A stretch of 64,000 bases of DNA, taken from positions 26,768,541 to 26,832,540 of the forward strand of contig CP154957.1 in assembly GCA_039621445.1 (NCBI GenBank). The letters run 5' to 3'. Of the stretch, positions 10,093 through 22,000 are shown piece after piece (position 1 is the first letter of the stretch; each line of letters begins with the position of its first letter). A model generated the notes under the pieces. That model saw only the letters and a list, made by a program, of their open reading frames with translations. It did not search any database and was not told where the DNA came from. The stretch comes from Euglena gracilis (Eukaryota; Euglenida; Euglenophyceae; Euglenales). The translations under genes and the position numbers were made by a program.

Positions 10093-13000
10093 ACCAGGCA
10101 CCGGACCGGCGGCGTGTGGAGCAGGAGCTGTTCTGCGGGCAGCTGCGGGCAGAGCTGAACGGGACTCCCGGATACCTTATGGGTGGTGGGTGGGTGGGAC
10201 GACCCCCTCTTTCCCGGGCAGCCCTGGCTGCGGGCGGTGGTGGCCACCACGGCGCTGGAGGTCGGGGTGGACGTGGGCAGCCTGGACGCGGTGATCATGG
10301 TGGGCTACCCGGGGGCCAGGCCCGAGCTGTCTCCTCCCAGGAAAGTGCCAGGGGTCCTTTCACAATTGCCATCAGACCAGGAAATACACGTCACTTTTCT
10401 TGTTGTGTGCATTGCCATACAGGTTTTTCATTTGAACTTTTTTTTTTGAGAAAAGCTGCCCTCCTTGCCCACCCCCCCCCCCGCAATTTTGTGTCATATG
10501 ACAGGACTGGCAGAAATTATGCTGCGTGCACACACATGGAGGGGGTGGGAGCGTCAAGGTGCGGCATCAAGATGCGGCCGTCATGGAAGGGTGGTTTATT
10601 CACCCTGCGGGATGAGGTTGGGGTATGCTCTCCGACTCAGTCTGGGGAGGACGGCGTTCCGCACAACCCGGTGCTTGTCTGGGACGAAGGCCGGCCTGTG
10701 GCAGCAGATGGGCCGGGCGGGGCGGGGACGACGTCCGGGGCTGGCGGTGCTGGTCCCCCTGCCGGGCCCGCTGGACCAGTGCCCGGGGGCCGGGCGGAGC
10801 CCACCGCTGGCGGTGCGGTGGGGGACCAGGTCAACCACCCCACCCCTCAAGGTCGGCCTCGGTTTCAAAGCGAGCCGCCTGGACCAAGACCTGATGGCGG
10901 CCATGTTGACCCATCGAGAGTCATTTGGGGAAGCGCCACTCGCCCCCTCCGGTGGTGTAGCTGGGAGGGGCCCAGCTACACCACCTCGGCCCCCCCCACC
11001 CCAGGGGGGGGGGGGGCACCCTGGCCCCCGCCTGCACCTCATCCGCCACCCGGACGTGCTGCTGGGCCGCCAGGCGGAGCACACCGTGGTGGACCCCGGC
11101 AACCCGGTGGTGCTCCGCCAGCACCTGCTGTGTGCAGCCGCGGAACAGCCCCTCACAGAAGCAGAGCACGCGGCCAGACTGAAATGCAACCTGATGCCAG
11201 CTCCTCCTTTGGGGGGGTGCATGCCTGGGGGACAGGCCTTTGCTCAAGGTTCGCAGTGCCCCCGGGGGGAGTGGGGGCTGGTGAACCCCCCGGGGGAATC
11301 TGCTTGCAAGGCCAGCTAGTGGAAAAAAAAAATCCAGTGGCCGACGCAAAGCATCAAAAAAAAATCTTGGGATTTTTTGGAACAAAACCAGCCAAAAGCC
11401 CCATTAAAAAAACCTCATTTCCACCTCGGTGCACAGCCCGAAGGAAGGAAGGAAGGAAGGAATTTTTTTTCCAGTTGGGGGACCCCCCAGACCCCCCCCG
11501 GGGGGTCTAGCTAGTCTAATTTTTCCATTGTCTTGCAAAATGGCTGGCCAGTGGATTTTAAATCCTTAAACAATGGCCTGCTGTAGGGTTGTTGTGAGAG
11601 GTTACATTCAATTTGGTTGGCCGCGGTCAGTTGTGGGGTCCCTTTTCAACAGATAGTAACTGCTTTCGGCTGTGGCCAGCTGTCGCTCCAACCAATTACT
11701 GAACAAATTCAGAATTTGATGAGGTTGGAGGCATAGGGTTAGGTTTATTTTCTCATGCAAACAGTTGGACCATGGCTGCCCGGCGTCGCCATGCCCCAAC
11801 AGGGTACCCAGCGAACCCAAATGGCCGCCCAACAAGGACCAAAAATATGGGGGACCCGAGTGAGGTGCCGAAGTCGCCGAGTGAGGGTCCCCCCATGTAC
11901 ACTGACCTACACTGTATGGGGCCAATTTGTCACGCAAATATGTGCACACATCGCAAACACAAGTCCCATACTCTGTGATGACCCTGATTAAACCCCCCCC
12001 CACCTATAAGAAACCCGTTTCTTATAGGTGGGTTTCCAAAAAATGGCCCGAGGGTTTCTTATAGGTGGGGTTTCTTATAGGTGGGTTTCAATGTCCGAAA
12101 ATTTTTTGAGCCGACAAAAGGCCAAAAGTGACCAAAAACAATCAAAAATTTTATTCGGCGCCTTCGGCACTGAAGAAAAATGGAGGGTTTCTTACCCCCC
12201 CCCTTATGTCCAACGACCCCCCTATGTCCAATGACCACCCCCCTGGTCAGAGGACACCTTTTCGGAGGTTTGACCAAATTTTTGGTCCCGGTGTGAAGCG
12301 CCGGGACGAAAAATTTTGCCCAAAAATTGGCCAAAAATTTGGCCAAAATGCCATTTTTGACACTTTTTGGACAAAAATTTGTCAAAATTGCCCAAAATTC
12401 CCCGGTCAGAGGACACCTTTTTGGTCATTACCCTATGTCCAACGACCACCCCCCCGGTCAGAGGACAGAGGTTACCGGTCATTGGACATAGGGGGGGGGT
12501 AAGGTGGTTGGGTTCAAAGCTCCCCAGGGGTTTCTTATAGGTGGGGGTTTCTTATAGAGGGGGGTTTCTTATGGGTGGGGGGGTTTACATTCATGCCTGG
12601 CCGCAGCCAGCCACAGCCAGCCGTGCTTCCAACCGCAGTACTTTGAGCAACATCCATGGTTGGATTCGCAGCCGCGCCAGGCCACGTGGACCACGGCTGG
12701 CGGGGGCCGGGTAAAACTCAACCAAAGAAAGAATTTTTGGGGGGCTCTGGGTGGCAATCGGCTGCGGCTCCAACCAAATTGAATGCCTGGGAAGTCACTC
12801 CATGGCCGGATCCAAACTCACCAAGGGAAGGGGTGCAGGCATAATGGCCAGAAGCGTCCAGGAACTCAGCCGAAAATGGCCATTTTGGTCCAAATTTGCC
12901 TGCGGACCCCTGCGTCGACCGACCCCCCGAGGGGGAGGGAGGTCGCCTGCCCTGAGACCCCCTCCCTGGAGGGTTGTTCCGATTCAGTCTGCACTCGACA

Positions 13001-16000
13001 GGGCCGGCCCGTTGGGGCGACGCCTACGCAGAGGTCGTGGCAGAGCTGCTGGTGGCGGGGGCCCTGCGGTGGGGGCCGGGCGGCGGTGGGGGCCCACAGC
13101 TGGGGCCGGGCGACGGCGGCGGGCGGCGCCGGCCGGGCCCGCACGCCGCGGTCTCGCTGCGGAACGTTGCCCGTGCCCAGGGACCCATTGGGCAGGGCCG
13201 ATCCTCTCGAGGGTGTGGCGCCCCACTTTTGGTATGATTCACACCCCTGAAGAAGGCAGCGACGTCGTTGTGGCAAATGGGAGGGTGCACCTTCTCAGGC
13301 GGCGCATCTCGCACTTAACCTTTATTGGTCGATGTGCGCATTTTTGCACATCGACCTTTTGAGCACCGGCGTTACAAGGGGTGAGAGCGAGAGGCAGCAG
13401 GATTGGACAAAATACGGGCGATTTCTCGTTTTTGGCGCTGGCTCTCCCGGGAATTACCTCCCCCCCTTGTCCAACGACCCCCCCCCCCGATCAGTAGCGA
13501 TCTTTTTTCCAGGTGATCTTGTTTCTAGACATTCACGTTCTCTCCTCCAGCCTTTTCTTACAATTTTCATTGCGGATTTTGTACCTGGTCAACAAGTTCT
13601 TTATCTGCACAAAAAAACAAAAATATTCCTCCTGGTCGAAGAAACAGGAAGATTTCACACACGTAATATTGCAATTCTGGCAGTCGTTATTCTTGAAGAA
13701 AAGTATCCAGCAATCACAGGGGCTTACGCATCATCAATTCCTCCCGCGCAATTTCCAAACCGATGGCGCGAAAACGATCGGTCGTGCGGGTTGTAAGTAA
13801 GGCATACACACCTGCCCCATGGAGCAGACAAATTTTCTCTTATCATTTAGTGTGTTCCAATAAACATTTTGCATTACCTAAAACCAGAATTTCTTCACTG
13901 CACAATAGTGCATTCCCTAAATTTCAAGTGGTTGATGTGCGCAAATGCGCACATCAACCATTCACATATTTGCGCATACCAACCACGTGTGTATTTTGTG
14001 TAGGTGATTGATGTGCGCATTTGTGCACATCAACCATTTATGTATTTTGTATGTGGTTGGTGTGCGCATTTGCGCACATTGACCATCCACAACTACATGA
14101 GTGGTCGATGTGCGCAAATGCACACACCAGCCACCCTCACATATTTGGTTGGTGTGCACAAATGCGCACATCGACCCTCACTTCATAAGTTTGTGTCTCG
14201 CGAGTATTCCATCGGTAGACACACATTTCGGTCCGTCGACAGTGCCAGAGTTCTGGAAAGGTTTTTACCCCACAATGTCTAATTTATCTAAAATGCACAC
14301 CACATAGTCCAAATGGTGGAAAGTCGGTCCCCTTCAAACAGGTATGCATCACCTGGCAGTTACAGGCAACACAGACACACCGAAACCCATCGTCGTGACA
14401 GCCAGGGTGTACAGCCCACCTGTTTCACAGATGACAACCTCAATTGGTCGCTGCAGATGTATCACACAGCTCGTTAGGGTGATAGTTTGAAACCTTTGTG
14501 TTTCCCAACCTGTGCTGTGAGTTGTGAATCTTATATCATGCTGTTTTCCCAGGTTTTGCATTCGGCGGTTCAAGGAAATTGTAAAAAATGTCTATTTGCG
14601 CAATTGCGCACATCGACAAAGAAAAAAAATCTTTAAGTGCAAGATCGCCACCTAAGACCATGGGAGAGAGGTGGTTATTAGAGAGACTAAAGTTGTTAGG
14701 GTGGGATGCCGCAGGAGGTACCCCCCTGTCTAAGCATCCCCCGGTTCTCATTTATATTTTTAAAGGTAGTATTATTTGGTGTATATTTCATATTTTTTTC
14801 CTTTTTCCTTTCCATTTCCTCCTGGCAAGTGTGGTGTGGCCAGGGTGCTTTATCATTGTTGTCGGGGTATTTATTGTGAATGGAAGTTTTTTTTGTCGAG
14901 TTGTTGCTTTGAAAGAGCCCCGGTTGTATGGGGGCATTGTTGATGCTGCTATGGTTGGGGAATCCAATTGTGGACCTGGTTTTCCCAAGGTGGAGTATGA
15001 GCGCCATGGACAGGTGTTGCCATGCTGATATGATGATGGAATGCCGTTTTTCACCTCTAACGGCGCGAAGTGGATAAAAAGCAGAAAGATATTTATGGGC
15101 ATTGTCGGATTGGGTTATTTAAGGCCTTAAAATAGTTATTTAAGGGACAGATCTTGTTGTTCCAAAGGAACCGTTGGGAACCACTTGCATCCTCTGGGGA
15201 TTTTTTTTTAAAAATTTGGAATACAATTTTACAATTTTTCACGAGGAGGGGGAGCTGCAGCACAGTTTTTTTTTCGGACAATAACAGAAAGCCATGTCTG
15301 GCAGCCTCTGAAATAATGAAGCAAACAAGAAAGTGGGGTTACCAAACATCCTCCGTAATGACCGTGCATCTGCCCAAGCACAAAATCTTCCTTTTTGTGC
15401 ACCTTTGCATCGCACTGGTGGTTGGTTGCCTTTTATTCCAGGAGAGCCAATTTGATTTAGGCGTCGTAAATTGCCCAAAAGCTTTGGACGCTTTGAAGCG
15501 GAAAGCGGAAGAGGAGGAAGCGAAAAAACGCTTCGTCCGACCCCCCCCCAATTTTTTTTGTTTTTTTATGGAAGAGGCCGTATTTGGGCCGTTCTGCCGA
15601 CGTTTTGGCTTGGAGTAATGGCTCTCTATAAGAGGCTGAAATGAGCGAAAAGGGGTATAAAATTTTCAGTGAAAGCCAAAATCGGCAAAAAGAACACAAA
15701 ATTTTCAGATGAAGCGAAAATCGCTTCGTCACTGCCCAGTTCTACTGCACTCGGTGGCGCCGAAAACCAAAATGACCCAAAATGGGGTCTCACAATGACA
15801 GAAAGAAAAGGGGAAGCGGAAATTGCCAGAAACCGCTTCTTTATTCGACGTCTTCAGTGGAAATGATGGGTAGGCGGAGGTAGAAGGATGTGTACCGCAG
15901 AAACCCCCCAAAATTTTTAAGTGGCCGGAAGGAAGCGGAATCACGCTTCCCACTGACAATTTTGAATTTTCAGGGCCATGACTTCGAAGGTCTTGAGGGG

Positions 16001-19000
16001 TCTGAAGGGGCACTAAAACGAGGGGGAGATGAAGTCGGAACCCGCTGCCTACATCTGGCATGTACGCAATTCAAGCTAGGCCGTATGTGATGGATGTTCG
16101 AGTGGTCATGAGTGGGCACACGTTGTGCTGTGATGGCACGTTCATCTTCGCGAGTGGTAGAACATGCTCAACCAGGTCCAGATAGGGCCTTGCAAAATGA
16201 TACACGAATGCAGGGGGAGGGAGGCAGGAGGTTTAGCACCGTTACATGGGAAACCTGGGTGTCAACGAGATGCTGTGATTTGGCCCAATTTTATTATGGG
16301 ACATGGAACGTCAGCCATCTTGTTTGGTACCTAAAAGACCCACAGCCGTGCGCATTCAAAGGGAATGCATTGTACCCTCCCAACGAGTGCAGGCATCGTG
16401 CCAGTGCAGGGCACTATGACAATTGCGGAACGGCACCTGAATTGACCAGGGGGGGAGTGCCGTCTGGGACAGTTTTCAGCCAAACATGACGGGTCTGAAG
16501 TGTTTTTGTGGGTTCAATAACGAGCTGGGAAGCAGCTCCGTGGATGACGCGGGTTACCGTGTGGTTTAGAGAACACCTCCCCTTTCCCGAGACAAACATG
16601 TGGAGCGGTCTTAGACGTCAAGGTTTGCTTTGAGGAAGCGGAAATCCTTCACCGGCTGTAATTTTTGCCGTCGCTGTGGTGTGGCAGGCAATCACTTTCT
16701 CGTCGTATGCACTGCATCCTCCATAAGTCCGGAGGTCTTGCTTCACAATTGTATGAGGAAGCGCAAACCCGCTTCTTTTACGTTTTCCAGAATCACCTGA
16801 AACATGTTTATGTTGGTTTGTTTTTGGAGTTAGTCATTCAATGGGATCCTGCAGAGTTTGCAGAGCAGTTCCTGCACAGGAGACAAGGGCGAGTGGCCTG
16901 GTGTGCATTGCAGGGGTGTGGTGATGGGTGGCTTTGAACATTGTCGTTGAGGGCAGCAGCGCAGATGAGATGAGTCACGTAGAAATGAGAACGAGAGGAG
17001 AGCACCGTGCACAGCTTGAAGGTGGCGTTGGATTTCACCTGTGGCAGTCCAGAGGACATCTTTGGTGTTCCAGGCATATCACAGCCAGAAGGGGTCAAGG
17101 GAAGGGGAGACCGTGAGATGGGGACCCAGAAGGTGAAGGACGACGGTGGTTTCAAGGGAATGGAGGCAGTTGTCCTCCCTTTGCCTCTGTCAACTGTGTA
17201 TTTGCATCTTCGGTTGGTTGATTTCTGGTGCCAGAGAAAGAAAACAAGGCAAAGTGAAGGCTGGAAGTGGAGTCTCAGCCAGTGCAGGCGGTCGGCCAGG
17301 GTCATGTCCATGACGTTGCCGTCCATGACCTGCAACCTGCCGGCCAGCTGCTGGCGCTCGATGATGCTGGTGTTCTCCTTCACCACCTTGCACCGGAACC
17401 TCTCCGTGAAGGCTGGAGCTCGCCGGGCATCGGCGATGGCGGCGTCGGCGATGGCCGACGCGGCCAGGAAACGATGTTGACCACTCAGGATGACCCACTT
17501 CCCCGTAGCTGCGAAGAGGGGAACACATTCAGAAACGATCCATTGCCCCAACAACCCATGAAAGATCATTTCCATATGATGAAACAGAGAAACGCACATG
17601 TGTCCTATGTCCTATGTCCAAAGTGCCAACCCACCAACTTGAAGCGTGGGGGTCTGATCCACAGGAACGAGAACACAATATGGAGAGTGCTGGTGGACAC
17701 CTCTCTCCGGCCACACCGTCAGCACCAGCTCCTGCGGCGGATTGTTCTTCAGCTCGGTGATGAGGTCGTTCACGTGCTCCTGACGGGGTCGCCGGACCTG
17801 CCCCCGGCTCAGATCAACGTCCAGGACCAGCTGCCCGACTACAGGGTTAGTTAAGTTATCTTTCTTTTGTGGGAGAAATAATGCAATTCACAGCAATGAA
17901 GCGTGTTTCCGCTTCATTAGTTGACCAAAGTGATTTTTTATCTGTCAATGCTTCTGAACGTTAGCTTATCATCACCAAATACCTTGCATTGAGGCCTTTT
18001 TGCCTCCATTTCCCAATCAGTTCTGAACACACTGCTTTTGGGGCACGTAAGCGCACCTCCCAACCGCTTCCACAACCATCCGAGAAGGCACCACCACAAC
18101 CAGCCTGTGTCCAGGCACATTTCAAGCACAGTTCAGGCAGTCACCATTCAGCTGCCAGAGACCTCTCGTGAAGCCATAACTGACTCCGGTGGTAGATAAC
18201 AGTAAATGCACACTGAAGTCGTGGCCAACGTAAGTGTCCCATTAATATGGCATCGCCGTACCTGCTTCCCACATGCCACCACTTTATCTGGCCCACCCAT
18301 GGAAGCGGAAACACGCTTCCCCTTACCAGTGGTCTCCAGCAGATGATTGCTGTAATAAGGCTTCTTTTGGGGACAATTGTTGTAAATGTAGGTTGGATGA
18401 TGTCTTATGCTGATGAGGTTGATGCCAGGGTTGAAGATGCCAACCTGTTGTGACATGAAGTGGAGGAAGCGGAGAACAGCTTCCCTATAAAAAGTTTCAC
18501 AGGAAGCGGAAACCCGCTTCAGGAAGCGGAAACCCGCTTCCGCCGATGCCAAAACTTAAAAAATATGTACATTTTTGGCTATTCCCAAAAGTTCAGTGGG
18601 AAGCGATTTTTTGCTTCCCCATGAAAAGGAAGCGGATTCCCGCTTCCCATCCTCCACCATTGAAAATTCTCCAAAATTTTCAAGTCAACTCTGGCACCCA
18701 AAAAAATTTTGCGGTTTTTGGTGCTGATTTTGGGGTCGATTTCGGATCCGCCCAGTCAAACTTTCATTGGGCAATTTACGCCGCCTAAGTTTGAGGTGTG
18801 AGAGGAAATCGCCCGTGTCTCTGCACAAGATGTGTACCGGGTGGTGCGCCAAGACACCGGCGAGACCCTCGAAGAGATCACCGGGCCCCTTGCCCTCTTG
18901 CGCGGCCCTGGTCTGAGTTGCCGATATCTGTTATATTTTTTTGGTAGTCACAACATTCATGGGTCTGCCTGTCAGGTGATGGCAGACCATCCTGGCCGCC

Positions 19001-22000
19001 AAATGTGTTGTCTGGTATTCACAGATTTTCAGACACCATTCATAAAGCATTGTGGACTTCTGGCGATGGATGGTTTCGAAATGGGTCCGGGGCTTGACCC
19101 AACCGTGTACGACGGCGCCACTTACATGTTTCATGGGCAACATTTCATCGTCAGCAGCTTGTGTTTGAAGACAAAGGGCATGCCGTTTCTCCAAATCAAA
19201 CAGGCATTTACACTGCCTATCGGATACCATTTCAAATTGCAATGTGCTTTTCCAGTGCTCTTATTCCTTGTTTTGTGAATTGAAGTTGCATCATTACAAG
19301 GTGAATCAGCTTCTTTGCTTCATTCCAAAAATTTGAAAATCCACTGCATCCATCTGAAACCGATTGAGAATCCAGGTTGGTGTTGGTGTGTTGGACGTCT
19401 GCAAATACGAATGAAGATGGCATCTTTTCAGGACCGCTTTCTTTTCAGAAAGCAGGGGTCTGAAGTGTATTATTTCTCCCAAGTTTGGGTCTTGAAGCTT
19501 GACATCTCGAAAAATCTCGAAAAATCTAGAGGGGGTGCCAACGTGGGCTAAAAGTGCAATAAAACTCTTAAAATGTTTTGGGGGGTTCGAGTTGGCCATT
19601 TTGGCCATCTTTGGCCACTTTTGACCCTTTTTGGACATCGTTGGCCAGTTTTGGCGATTTTTGGCCCTTTTTTGGCCATTTTTGGCTGCTGTTTGTTGCT
19701 TTTTGCTCCTTCTGGCTGCTGTTGGCAGCCTTTTTTTTTTTTGGTCTTTGGCGGCCCTTGACGGGTTTCGACTGCCTTTTGTTCATTTTGGTCACCGTTT
19801 CCCCATTTTTTTGGCCACTTTTGACCACTATTGCCTTTTTGACCACCTATTGGCCACTTTTGACCCTTTTTGGCCACTCTTGGGCGAAATCTCAATTTCT
19901 CGACAATCTCGAGTAGGGGTCAAGAATCTCGATTTTCTCGGACCCTCCCCTAAAAGTCAACATCAAGACCCATTTTTAAAAAGGAAAGGAAAATATTTAT
20001 TGGTTTGAAACGGTATGAATGCAATCTCGCATGTATTACCCGCAAAAGCCTCTCATTATTACACAACCGTGCAGGACGTGAATGAGGTGTGTTCTTTTTG
20101 TGCAGGGCCCTAAAAAAACAAAATCCCTTGTGTAACGTGGGCCTGTGTGTGCAACTCCCTGTTGTTGTGGAAGTCCTTTCGAACGTTACTGTTTGCAGGG
20201 CCCAAAATAATAACATTCTGCATCTCGGTCTTGTGAAACCTGCATTCAAGGACGTAGGAATATGCTCGCGAGCATCCTCGTACGTCGTTCGAGGTCGTTT
20301 GAGGATGCTTTTCAACCCGCTTTAATTTGTGCGTTATTAAGCCCCCCTGAAAGGGGGGCTTAATAAAGTTCGAGGATGCGCAAGCTCGAACGTTTGAGCT
20401 CAATCTCCTGCGGGGGGGGGTAACCTCCTGCGGTTACCCCCCCCCCGTTGGCAGTGTATATTTGTGATTCTTCGTGAATGTTGATGATTATTTGTAGCAC
20501 AAATTTGTGGAATACCTTGCACACACATACACGTTCGAACAGTTGGGTGCAAAAGCAAAGAATTCGCACAACCCCAGTTGCAGACAAGTAATATTTCGTT
20601 TCCCCCCAGGGGATTTCTTAAGGACCCCCCCCCTGGGGGGTCCACCTCTGGCTGGCAAAAAGGCTGCTGGCTGGGAACGAGCTGCTGGCTGCCCCCCCCC
20701 CCCCGGGGGGATGGGGGGAAGGGGGGTCCGGGGCTGGAGGGGGCTGCGCTGGGCTGGGTCGATGAAAAACAAAATGTTCTAAGACATATTTGTCTTCTCG
20801 ACATTAACAAGGCTGGGGGGCTGTGATGGAGGAAGCTGTGATAAGAAAAAAGAATGCAGGGATGGGTGAGCTGGGCAGCCCAGTTGACTGGCCAGCCTGC
20901 GGCTGGCTGGCCCGGCCTCCGGCCGGGCTGGACCCAACTTTATTTCACTTGACTCCCCCGGGGGGGGGGGGGGGGCTCCCAGCCCCGATTTGGGCTGCTG
21001 GCTGGATTTGAGCTGCTGGCTGGCTAGACCCCCCCGGGGGGATGGGGTCCCCTCCGGCTTAAGAAATCCCCTGCCCCCCCCCATGGAAGGGGATGCCCAT
21101 GAGCATCCTCAAACGGTTTAGAATGACGTTCAAGGATGCTTGCGGCATCCTCCTATGGAGCATCCTCACCCTGTAACCCAGCTCACTGCCAACCATAAGT
21201 AACTACAAATCAGATTGTCTCCCCATCTCTGAGTGTGTTTCCCCAAAAGTGGCTGTTGTATCAAGAATCAGCGTCCCTCGAAACTCTAGCAGTCCCCTCA
21301 ACGTGGTAACCGTTTCCATTCATGAACTTCTCCAGGGTTGACAGGATTTGGTTTGGTTCGGCCGAAGGTCGGAGCAGTAGTTAAAATGATGAAGGAATCG
21401 GTCGCCCGGGGAACATCACACCATGACATGAATTTTTGCCCCGTATGTCAAATGCCGCTTTAAATTGGGAGACCAGGGCTGATCGAGCCCAATCTCAGCA
21501 TTGGGGTGTAAACATGTCAAAATATGTCAACCACAGTCAGTGAACAATTTTTTCTCAGCAGGCCAACCCCCACCAAGGGAACACCGAGGGCTACAAACAC
21601 ACACACACACACACACACACGCATTCCCCCCTCTCTAAACTCTCTCTCTCTCTCTCTCTCACCACAAACTCTCTCTTGCGGAACAGAGGAGAGCAAAGGG
21701 CGAAGAGGCGAACCATTGCCACCTCTTTTCCACATTTCATTTCTCGTTTGAGGTGGCATCAGGTTGGTGCTGGACATTCTCTCTGCAGGTCCACTTCGTG
21801 GGGTGTGTCGCCTCTAACCCCTTGCAGCGGCAGGAGTTGCCCGAAGCGTATGCCATCCCTCTTAACCTCACCACCCCGCCACCCGTTGGTCCGTGGGGCC
21901 CCTGGGGGTGGCAATTGGCGAACTGTGTGTTGGCCTCCTTGGTGTCTCATCCGAACGAGGAATTTTGCAACACATCTGAAGTAGCAAATATGAGCAAGAT

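Noticed and set aside
13327-14617. CRISPR-like array of regularly repeated palindromes
   Set aside because: Spacing is irregular (about 21 to over 500 bp), repeats are full palindromes, no cas genes, and the host is eukaryotic.
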